From positions 1 through 53,928 of the forward strand of contig JACPYV010000049.1 of assembly GCA_016195825.1 (NCBI GenBank): DNA of 53,928 nt, written 5' to 3'. Made by a program: the position numbers and the translations under genes. The notes under the pieces were generated by a model. The model made no database searches and was not told where the DNA came from. It saw nothing but the letters and a program-made list of their open reading frames with translations. This DNA comes from Burkholderiales bacterium (GTDB lineage Bacteria; Pseudomonadota; Gammaproteobacteria; Burkholderiales; Burkholderiaceae_C). Positions 6,794 to 13,521 of this stretch are shown here, piece after piece; the stretch's first letter is position 1; the number at the start of each line of letters is the position of its first letter.

Positions 6794-7453
6794 CTAGGCC
6801 TTCGGGATGCGCCAGGCCAGCACGGGCCCGCCGTCGTCGATGCGTGCATGCGCGGGCGGCTGGAAACCCGCAGCCTGCAGCGCGGCCAGCGCGGGCAGCG
6901 CAGCGTCGATCGGCTGGGCGAGCCGGGCCTCGGCGGCTGCGCCGAGGAAGGACAGGTAAACCGTCTGGCGCGGCAGTAGCGCCGCGAGATGGCTGCGCCA
7001 GGCCGGCCCCAGGCGGCCCTCGGCCTCGGCCGCGTCGCCGGCGTAGAAGCGCGCGCCCAGCGCCTGCCAGAAAGGCGACACGCCGGCTGCGTCGCGCCAG
7101 CCCGGCAGCTCGGCGACGAGGGCGTCGCCATGGTCCTGCGGCCGCTCCTGGATCAGCGCACGCGCCGCCGTGATGAGGCGCAGCAGGGCCGTTGTCTGCT
7201 TGGCCTCGGCCAGGCCCGGTGCGGCCCACAGTTCGGCCAGTTCCGACTGGCCGGTGTGGTCGTTGCCCAGCAGCAGCGTTGTCTGCACGCGGAACAGTCC
7301 CAGTTCCTGCGCCGCGTGCACGACGCGGCCGATGTGGAAGTGGTAGCGCGGCAGGTCCAGCCCCAGGCGGGGCACCAGCAGCAGGGAAGCCGAGCCGTCC
7401 GCCAGGGCCAGGCGCTGGCCGCCGGTTTCGGGCGTGATGCGCACATCGCTCAT
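6794..7453 (-). CDS. short AstA/AruG-like arginine succinyltransferase subunit
   Basis: A 219-residue paralog of AstA, co-directional and overlapping the astA stop by 4 bp (ATGA). The middle of the family is clear: IGRVVHAAQELGLFRVQTTL aligns with the VSQRMHTLHLCHDLTGATLL region, followed by a GVSPFWQALGARFYAGD segment and an IDDGGPVLAWR end matching DIFDGGPTVEA. It lacks about 100 N-terminal and 60 C-terminal residues compared with the usual 340. Pseudomonas AST is made of two related subunits (AruF, AruG), so this may be the partner or regulatory subunit of a heteromer. Loss of the acyl-CoA-binding N-terminal half argues against independent activity. Confidence 0.7.
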   Translation of the reverse strand: MSDVRITPETGGQRLALADGSASLLLVPRLGLDLPRYHFHIGRVVHAAQELGLFRVQTTLLLGNDHTGQSELAELWAAPGLAEAKQTTALLRLITAARALIQERPQDHGDALVAELPGWRDAAGVSPFWQALGARFYAGDAAEAEGRLGPAWRSHLAALLPRQTVYLSFLGAAAEARLAQPIDAALPALAALQAAGFQPPAHARIDDGGPVLAWRIPKA

Positions 7454-8478
7454 TGGGCGTCCTCCTCGTGCAGTGGTGTCGCCAGCAGACGCTCGCCGGG
7501 GTGGGCGCCGAGCGCGGCGGCCGTGGCCGCGTCGACCTGTTCGCCGAGCTCCGCCAGCATCGCCGCGAAGCCTTCGCGCGCTGGGCGCACCAGCAGGTGC
7601 CAGCGCCGCACGCCGCCGGCCGGCCCGACCTGCACTTCGCGCGCCAGCCGCACGCTGCGCAGCGAGGCCAGCGGCGCCTCCACGGTGGGCCCGCCGTCGA
7701 AGATGTCGACATAGCTGTCCGCATCGAAGCCCTCGTCCTGCAGGATGGAGAACGGCAGCTCGCCGACTGGGTGCAGTTGGCCCAGCGCCCACTGCGCGTC
7801 TTCCGGCAGCAAGGCGACGTACACCGGCGATGGGGGCATCAGGTCGGCGATGCAGGCGCGACTTCGGCCGCCGATGACGGCCTCGGCCTCGGGGTAGGCC
7901 ATGCCGAAGAAGCGCCTGCCCACCGCGTCCCAGAACGGGCTCTGTCCCGCTGCGTCCGTCACGCCAGGGCTCTCGGCCGCGATGCGCTCCGAAAACCGCG
8001 CCGCGTTGGCGCGGATGAACAGCAGCCGCGCGCGCGACAGCAGCTGGGCGGCGGGGCCTTGCTCGTAGTTGGGTTCGAGGTAGAACGAAGTCAGCAGCGT
8101 GGCGCCGGTCAGGTCGTGGCACAGGTGCAGCGTGTGCATGCGCTGCGACACGCCCAGTGCCGCGCTGGCGTGCACGACGAACTCGTTGCGGTAGCTGTAG
8201 AAGCGGTCGAAGAAGCCGGCGCTGGCGGCGATGCCCGAGCAGCCGACCAGGCGGCCCCGGCCTTCATGGGCCGCGCGGTCCTCCAGCACGAAGAGGTAGG
8301 TCTCCTCGCCGCTGGCGTCGTCAGGGCTGGCGAAGGACTGCATCGAGGCCTCGATGCGCCGGCGCAGCTTGGCCTCGTCATTGGGCAGCGAGCTGATGCC
8401 GTCGGCGCTGGCCGCGGCCATGCGCTGCAGGTCGGCCAGGTCGGCCGCTGCAACGGGGCGCAGCAACAAATGGTTCAT
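7450..8478 (-). CDS. astA: arginine N-succinyltransferase AstA
   Basis: This 342-residue cytoplasmic enzyme transfers succinyl from succinyl-CoA to L-arginine, the first step of the arginine succinyltransferase pathway to glutamate and succinate. Full family length is present: an N-terminal LLLRPVAAADLADLQRMA GNAT-like strand/helix, SSLPNDEAKLRRRI, LVGCSGI, a RNEFVVHAS region, LCHDLTGATLLTSFYLEP, SPFWDAVGRRFFGM and IFDGGPTVEAP. A GGAG lies before the ATG at 8478, and the start overlaps the upstream regulator's stop by 4 bp. The other steps (astB-E) are not in this window. Placement beside cyanophycin genes suggests it handles arginine released from the polymer. Confidence 0.92.
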   Translation of the reverse strand: MNHLLLRPVAAADLADLQRMAAASADGISSLPNDEAKLRRRIEASMQSFASPDDASGEETYLFVLEDRAAHEGRGRLVGCSGIAASAGFFDRFYSYRNEFVVHASAALGVSQRMHTLHLCHDLTGATLLTSFYLEPNYEQGPAAQLLSRARLLFIRANAARFSERIAAESPGVTDAAGQSPFWDAVGRRFFGMAYPEAEAVIGGRSRACIADLMPPSPVYVALLPEDAQWALGQLHPVGELPFSILQDEGFDADSYVDIFDGGPTVEAPLASLRSVRLAREVQVGPAGGVRRWHLLVRPAREGFAAMLAELGEQVDAATAAALGAHPGERLLATPLHEEDAQ

Positions 8479-9473
8479 GGCAGGTCTCCGGGAGGGGCAC
8501 CGGCGCGCCAGGCCAGGGCGCGGCGGCTGCGCTCATCGCGCGGCGTGTGGCCGAAATGGGTCTTGTACGCGTTCGAGAAATGCGGCCCCGACGAGAAGCC
8601 GCTGGAAAGGCCAATCTGCAGGATGGACTGGCTGCTCTGCTGCAGCAGGCGCTGCGCGCGGGCCAGGCGCAGCTGCAGGTAGTGGCGTGAGGGCAGGGTG
8701 TCGAGGTGCTGCTTGAACAGGCGCTCCAGCTGGCGCCGCGACACGCCGACAAGCTGGGCCACCTCCTCGGTGGGCAGCGGCTCGGCCAGGTTGGCCTCCA
8801 TCAGCGCCAGCGCCTCGGCCAGCTTGGGGCTGCCGGCACCGCGCTGCTCGCTGTAGCCGGCTCGCTGGCGCTCGTCGCGCGGGCGCAGGCCCTTCAGGCC
8901 CAGCGCCTGGACGAGCTCCTGGCCGAGACGCTCGCCGTGCTGGGTGGCCAGCCAGGCACAGCACAGGTCCAGGCTGGCCGTGCCGCCGGCGCAGCTCAGG
9001 CGCGCGCCGTCGGCGGCGATCTCCCACAGGCCGTTGGCCCAGGCGACGGCCGGGTGGGCATCGGTCAGGCCGTCGAGCTGGGCCCAGTCGGCGCAGGCAC
9101 GCTGGCCGTCCAGCAGACCCGCGGCGGCCAGCGCGGCGGCGCCGGCGTCTACACCGCCGAGCACCGCACCCTGCGCGGCCCAGGCTTTCAGCTGGGCGCA
9201 CAGCAGCGCGTCGGCGGGGCCGGCCTCGGCGGCGACCACGAAGATGGCATGCCAGTCGGTGGCCAGCGTCCACGCCAGCGTGTGCGCCTGCAGGCCCGCG
9301 GCCGAGGCCACGGGCCCGCCGCCGGCCGACAAGCAGTCGCCGCGGTAGTGGGCCTCGGCCTGCAGCGCATTGGCCGCGGCCAGGCTGTCCAGCACGCCGG
9401 CCAGGGCGAGCGCTGAGAAGCCCGGCTGCAGGACCAGGCCGACGCGGCGCAACGGGGCGGGGCTCATCGGCAC
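8475..9473 (-). CDS. argR: ArgR-like AraC/GlxA-family regulator
   Basis: This 332-residue regulator starts at GTG 9473 (ATG at 9467 is an alternative). The N-terminal DJ-1/PfpI-like domain (about 8-190) is followed by an AraC DNA-binding domain (about 220-315). Two helix-turn-helix units are visible in the latter, LPTEEVAQLVGVSRRQLERL and ILQIGLSSGFSSGPHFSNAY. This architecture is shared with the Pseudomonas arginine regulator ArgR, which sits next to the aot transport genes and activates arginine uptake and AST genes. Its position immediately before astA, and the ArgR-type sites found at three places in this locus, support the same role. GlxA-family regulators of other amines are the alternative. 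Confidence 0.82.
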   Translation of the reverse strand: MPMSPAPLRRVGLVLQPGFSALALAGVLDSLAAANALQAEAHYRGDCLSAGGGPVASAAGLQAHTLAWTLATDWHAIFVVAAEAGPADALLCAQLKAWAAQGAVLGGVDAGAAALAAAGLLDGQRACADWAQLDGLTDAHPAVAWANGLWEIAADGARLSCAGGTASLDLCCAWLATQHGERLGQELVQALGLKGLRPRDERQRAGYSEQRGAGSPKLAEALALMEANLAEPLPTEEVAQLVGVSRRQLERLFKQHLDTLPSRHYLQLRLARAQRLLQQSSQSILQIGLSSGFSSGPHFSNAYKTHFGHTPRDERSRRALAWRAGAPPGDLP

Positions 9474-9483
9474 ATTGTGGCCG

Positions 9484-10872
9484 TCAGGGCCAGGCTGTCA
9501 GTGCCGGCACGGCCAGCAGCGCCAGCGCCATGACGAGGTAGAGGGCCTGCAGCGGGAGCATCCAGCGCAGCCACGTCGAGTAGCGCAGGCCCGACAGCGC
9601 CAGCACGCCCACCGTAATGCCCGAGGTCGGGATGATGGCGGTCGTCAGCTCGCCGAACTGGAAGGCCAGCACGGCGGTCTGGCGCGACAGGCCCACCAGG
9701 TCGGCCAGCGGCGCCATCAGCGGCATAGTCAGTGCGGCCTGGCCCGTGCCGGAGTGGATGAAGAAGTTGATGACCGACTGGATCAGGAACATCTTCTGCG
9801 CGGCAAACACGGGGCTTTCGGACGCCACCAGTGGCGCCAGCGCATGCAGCAGCGTGTCGATGATCTGGCCCTCGCGCATCAGGATGACGGTGGCCTTGGC
9901 GAGCGCGATGACCAGGGCCGTGCCGACGAGATCGCGCGCGCCGTGCAGGAAGGCCGCCACGATGTCGTCGGCCGACAGCCGCCCCAGCAGGCCGACGGTC
10001 ACGGCCATGACGAGGAATAGCGCCGCGATCTCCTCGATGTACCAGCCCCAGCGCACCACGCCGACGATCATGCCCAGCAGCGTCGCGGCGAAGGCCCACA
10101 GCACCAGGCGCTGACGACCCGTCATGCCGGCAAAGCGCTCGAAGCTGGCCAGATCCAGCGTCTGGCGGCGCTGCTGGTCGAGCTCGAAGCTGGGGCTCAG
10201 CGTCGGGTCACGGCGGATGCGCGCGGCCCACCACATCAGGAAGGCGATGGTCAGCGAGGTGGCGACGGCCCAGCAGACGACGCGGTAGCCCAGGCCCGAG
10301 AACAGCGGCACGCCGGCGATGCCCTGGGCCACGCCGACGTTGAAGGGGTTGAGGAAGGCTGTCGCGAAGCCGATCTGCGAGCCGACGAAAGGGATGGCCA
10401 CGCCGGTCAGTGAGTCCAGCCGCAGCGCCAGCGCCAGCGGGATGAAGATCAGCACGAAGGGGATGGCCTCCTCGGCCATGCCGAAGCTGGCGCCGCCGAG
10501 CGAGAACAGCGTGACGAAGCCGGGGATGACGGCGGCGCGCACCAGGCCCGAGCGGCTGTGCGCGCGGGCCACGGCCTTGATCATGGCGTCGATGGCCTCG
10601 GTCTTCTGCAGCACAGCGAAGGCGCCGCCGACGATGAGCACGAAGCCGATGATGAGCGCCGCTTCGACGAAGCCCTTGATCGGCGCTGTCAGCAGCGCCG
10701 CCAGTCCCTGGGGGCGGGCATCGGCCGCGTGGAAGCTGCCGGCGACGACGAGGGTCTTGCCATTGACCAGCTCGGTCGCGAAGCGCCCGCCAGGCACGAC
10801 CCAGGTAGCCAGCGCGATCAGCGCCAGCAGGCTCAGCAGCAGCACGAACGTGTTGGGCAGCCGGAGTTTCAT
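9484..10872 (-). CDS. DcuC/YfcC-family permease
   Basis: A 462-residue integral membrane protein with about 11-13 hydrophobic segments and no cleaved signal. Family marks of the DcuC/YfcC (C4-dicarboxylate or basic amino acid carrier) group include TWVVPGGRF near the N-terminus, GGASFGMAEEAIPF near the middle, and HSGTGQAALTMPLMAPLADL and IIPTSGITVGVLAL in the second half. YfcC-like proteins are annotated as possible arginine/ornithine antiporters, but most are uncharacterised. It overlaps the CphZ-like gene by 4 bp and lies 10 bp before the regulator gene. It is therefore a good candidate importer for beta-Asp-Arg or arginine. The substrate is inferred from context only. Confidence 0.8.
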   Translation of the reverse strand: MKLRLPNTFVLLLSLLALIALATWVVPGGRFATELVNGKTLVVAGSFHAADARPQGLAALLTAPIKGFVEAALIIGFVLIVGGAFAVLQKTEAIDAMIKAVARAHSRSGLVRAAVIPGFVTLFSLGGASFGMAEEAIPFVLIFIPLALALRLDSLTGVAIPFVGSQIGFATAFLNPFNVGVAQGIAGVPLFSGLGYRVVCWAVATSLTIAFLMWWAARIRRDPTLSPSFELDQQRRQTLDLASFERFAGMTGRQRLVLWAFAATLLGMIVGVVRWGWYIEEIAALFLVMAVTVGLLGRLSADDIVAAFLHGARDLVGTALVIALAKATVILMREGQIIDTLLHALAPLVASESPVFAAQKMFLIQSVINFFIHSGTGQAALTMPLMAPLADLVGLSRQTAVLAFQFGELTTAIIPTSGITVGVLALSGLRYSTWLRWMLPLQALYLVMALALLAVPALTAWP

Positions 10873-11987
10873 AGCGAGAGCAGCTTGCCGCTGCGGTAGG
10901 CGGTCGCGCCGGCGATCTTCATCAGGCGCATGCCCCGCGTGGCGTAGCGCCGCGCCGTGCGTGCGAAGCAGCGGCCGCTGACGCTGGCCAGCAGCGCGGT
11001 GCGCACATCGGTGAGCGGGTCGACGATCTCGGCGACCGGCTCACCGGCCTCGACCCAGTCGCCCGGCGCCTTGGCGAACACCACGATGCCGCTGGTCAGT
11101 GCCGTCACCGGCTCCACGCCTTCCAGCGGCGTGGCTGCACAGGCCGGTGGCACCGGCGGCGGCGTGCCGGCGATGTGGCCGCCGAAGCGCAGAAACGCGA
11201 CCAGCGCGTCGGCGTCGTGCTCGGCGAGTTCCTGCGACACCTCGGTCTCGCCACGCAGCTCCACAGTGGCGGCCAAGCAGGCCAGCGGGTCGACGGCGAA
11301 GCGGCCGGCAAAGCGCTCAGCCAGCTCCCACCAGATGCGTGCCGCGGCCTCGTCGAATGGCTCGTCGCCCGACACCTCGCTGTGCAGCAGCGCCTGTGCG
11401 CCGAGGTAGCCGGCCAGCGGCGCGAAGGCGTCGGCCTGCGGCGTGCCGGTGTAGAGGTGGACGACGGCCTGGTTGTCGCAGTGCAGGTCCAGCACGAGGT
11501 CGGCGTCCATGGCCAGCGTCTGCAGCAGGCGCTTCAGCGCCTCGGTCTCGGTGGCGGGCTGCCAGGCCGCCAGCAGCCCGCGGCTGGCGGCGCGGATGGT
11601 GCGCGTATTGGCGTCCGCATCGGCGCACAACAGCGGCTCGACAAGGGGTGCGAGGGCAGGCGTCAGGTGGCGGAACTGGCGGTTGAAGTTGACGCCGGTG
11701 GCGAGGTCGAAGCGGCCGAAGGCGGTGCCCTGCAGGTCCTGCGCGAGGCCGATGGGGTTGGCCATGGGCACCAGCACGATCTCGCCGGCAATGGCACCGG
11801 CCGTGTCCAGCGCGGCCAGCCGTTCGGCCAGGGCCTGGGCTACCAGCATGGGCGGCACTTCGTCGGCGTGCAGGGCCGCCTGCAGGTAGGCCTTGCGGCC
11901 GGTCTCGGCACGGCCGAAGTGAAGGCTGCGCAGGCGGCGCGTGGTGCCGGCACTGGCGGCCGGCAGTTCGTGGAACTGGGTTTGCAT
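10869..11987 (-). CDS. cphZ: CphZ/AotO-like beta-Asp-Arg dipeptide hydrolase
   Basis: A 372-residue zinc metallopeptidase of the succinylglutamate desuccinylase/aspartoacylase type. Metal and catalytic positions can be seen: His40 and Glu43 in AALHADEVPP, a second His near 168 in LVLDLHCDN, and a likely general-base Glu near 255 in ATVELRGETE. The C-terminal part (about 295-372) is a beta domain (VVFAKAPGDWVEAGEPVAEI). This family includes AotO of the Pseudomonas aot operon, now known as CphZ, which splits beta-Asp-Arg from cyanophycin. Here it sits 47 bp behind a cyanophycinase gene, strongly favouring that role over AstE. I chose ATG 11987; a TTG 36 nt upstream would add 12 residues. Confidence 0.82.
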   Translation of the reverse strand: MQTQFHELPAASAGTTRRLRSLHFGRAETGRKAYLQAALHADEVPPMLVAQALAERLAALDTAGAIAGEIVLVPMANPIGLAQDLQGTAFGRFDLATGVNFNRQFRHLTPALAPLVEPLLCADADANTRTIRAASRGLLAAWQPATETEALKRLLQTLAMDADLVLDLHCDNQAVVHLYTGTPQADAFAPLAGYLGAQALLHSEVSGDEPFDEAAARIWWELAERFAGRFAVDPLACLAATVELRGETEVSQELAEHDADALVAFLRFGGHIAGTPPPVPPACAATPLEGVEPVTALTSGIVVFAKAPGDWVEAGEPVAEIVDPLTDVRTALLASVSGRCFARTARRYATRGMRLMKIAGATAYRSGKLLSL

Positions 11988-12034
11988 GGGGGAGCGAGCA
12001 ATGAGCGGCGGGAGCCGCCACAACGAACAGGGGG

Positions 12035-13279
12035 TCAGCGCGCCGCGATGGGCGTGAACAGAGGGCTGGCCATGCGCACCGGCACCACGTCCAGTCGCGC
12101 CTTCAGCACGGTGTAGTCCTCGCCGCCTAGGGCGCCGCTGAACCAGCCGACCAGGCCGGGGCCGCGGCGCAGGCGGAACTCGAAGCCGATGTCCGGCGCC
12201 GTGTCGCCGGGGCGCGGCGTGACGCGGTAGGCCAGGCCGCGCACCTCGGTCGCGGGGCTGTCCAGCAGCTGGGCCATCGCGGTGACGATGGTGCCGTCGC
12301 CCAGCATGTCGAGGAAGTAGTTGTCGGCCTGCAGGTAGGGCTTGTAGTCGCTGGCCGCGGGGTCGATGCGGGCCTCGCGCAGCTTGTGGGCGGCGGGCGT
12401 GCTGATGCCCGTTTTCAGGTCGTGGCGGTCACCGCGGTCCAGGTAGCTCAGCAGTGCGCCACGCAGGTTGAAGTAGGGCAGCGTCGCATCGCTGCTGGCC
12501 TCGGACAGGTCCACCAGCAGCGCACCGCGCGCACCGATGACTTCCACCTCATGGCCCTTCACGACGATGGCCGAGTTCTCCTCCACGCCCAGCCCCGTGC
12601 GATAGCCCAGTGCGCGCATGGCCGGCAGCATGCGGCCGATGCGGCCGCGCTTGAGGAAGTGCTGGTCGACGAACAGGTCGGGCCCCACGAAGCCCAGGCC
12701 GCGGTCGTACTCGCGCCGCTCGCGCCACTGGCCCTTGAGGATCTGCAGGTTGTCCTGCGCGTCGCGGAACATCATGCGGCTCATGATTGCCGCGCCGGCA
12801 CTGGTGCCGGCCACCACGCCGCCGCCGTCGAACACCTGCCGGATGGCCTTGAGCATCGGGGTGGGCTCGCCACCGGGCTGCAGCGTGTCGACGATGAGCT
12901 CCTGCGCGCCGCCCGAGAAGAACACGCCGCGGGACGCGGTCACCTTGGCGATCAACGCCGGGTTGGCCAGCGTGGCCGCGAGGTCGACGCCCTTGAGGCG
13001 GGGCGCGACGGGAATGGCCTCGGCGATGGCGCCGTGCCGGCTCAGCGACGCGACGATCTGGGCCGCGCTGCGCTCGGGGTTGGCGGCCGCGGTGGCGAAG
13101 ACGGCGATGTGGGCGCCGGCACCACCGGCCTCGTCAACGACGCGCTGCCAGACGGCGTCGTTGTCACTTTTCAGCGCGCCGCCAATGACGATGGCCGTGC
13201 CGGCGTGGGCGGCACCGGCGGCGGTGAGGCAGCACAGCAGCACGGACAGGAAGCGGGTCGGAAAGCTCATGGCGACCAT
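12035..13279 (-). CDS. cphE: secreted cyanophycinase (peptidase S51)
   Basis: A protein of 414 residues (ATG 13279; ATG 13270 would remove three). A signal peptide covers about residues 1-26 (FLSVLLCCLTAAGAAHA). The mature protein has the cyanophycinase core: IVIGGALKSDND, GVFFSGGAQELIVDTL, the nucleophile elbow VVAGTSAGAAIMS with the catalytic Ser, LGFVGPDLFVDQHFL and TGLGVEENSAIVV. Such enzymes release beta-Asp-Arg dipeptides from cyanophycin. The export signal makes it the extracellular or periplasmic type (CphE-like), for scavenging rather than for turnover of the cell's own granules. It is the first gene of the minus-strand series and is divergent from the TonB receptor. Confidence 0.9.
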   Translation of the reverse strand: MVAMSFPTRFLSVLLCCLTAAGAAHAGTAIVIGGALKSDNDAVWQRVVDEAGGAGAHIAVFATAAANPERSAAQIVASLSRHGAIAEAIPVAPRLKGVDLAATLANPALIAKVTASRGVFFSGGAQELIVDTLQPGGEPTPMLKAIRQVFDGGGVVAGTSAGAAIMSRMMFRDAQDNLQILKGQWRERREYDRGLGFVGPDLFVDQHFLKRGRIGRMLPAMRALGYRTGLGVEENSAIVVKGHEVEVIGARGALLVDLSEASSDATLPYFNLRGALLSYLDRGDRHDLKTGISTPAAHKLREARIDPAASDYKPYLQADNYFLDMLGDGTIVTAMAQLLDSPATEVRGLAYRVTPRPGDTAPDIGFEFRLRRGPGLVGWFSGALGGEDYTVLKARLDVVPVRMASPLFTPIAAR

Positions 13280-13334
13280 GTTGGCAGTGCCACCACCGCA
13301 CGGCCAGCGGGTTGGGCCCCAGGCAGGTGCGCTT

Positions 13335-13371
13335 TGCACCGGGAACGCAATTGCATGTCGCTTGGATGCAA
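13335..13371 (+). promoter_or_regulatory. ArgR-type operator, plus orientation
   Basis: A perfect half-site TGTCGC, 8 nt, AA lies at 13356-13371. The preceding period (13335-13350) is TGCACC, 8 nt, AA, followed by a 5-nt spacer, which gives the 21-bp repeat of the known Pseudomonas ArgR consensus. The first hexamer keeps only part of TGTCGC. The site lies 56 bp upstream of the cyanophycinase start and 150 bp upstream of the receptor start. Confidence 0.6.
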
Positions 13372-13398
13372 GCGCTGTTGCGGCGCCGCGCAGGCCGC

Positions 13399-13435
13399 TT
13401 GCCGAGAAGCGACATGTGCTTGCGTGCAAGCGACT
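13399..13435 (-). promoter_or_regulatory. ArgR-type operator, minus orientation
   Basis: On the minus strand, AGTCGC, 8 nt, AA, 5 nt, TGTCGC, 8 nt, AA runs from 13435 to 13399. It matches the tandem ArgR consensus at 15 of 16 defined bases with exact 21-bp spacing. It faces the plus-strand site 27 bp away, so the divergent promoter region has a paired arrangement, one site per direction. Confidence 0.72.
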
Positions 13436-13521
13436 GCCGCGCCGAAACCCCATAGGCGACCGGGGATGGGCCTCCCTAACCTGAATGGCATCCGCTCTTC
13501 ACCGCACCACCCGAGGCCTTC

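Noticed and set aside
10869..11987. Naming the metallopeptidase astE (succinylglutamate desuccinylase)
   Set aside because: The family pattern would allow it, but adjacency to cyanophycinase and the ArgR-like gene, as with AotO/CphZ, fits a beta-Asp-Arg hydrolase better.
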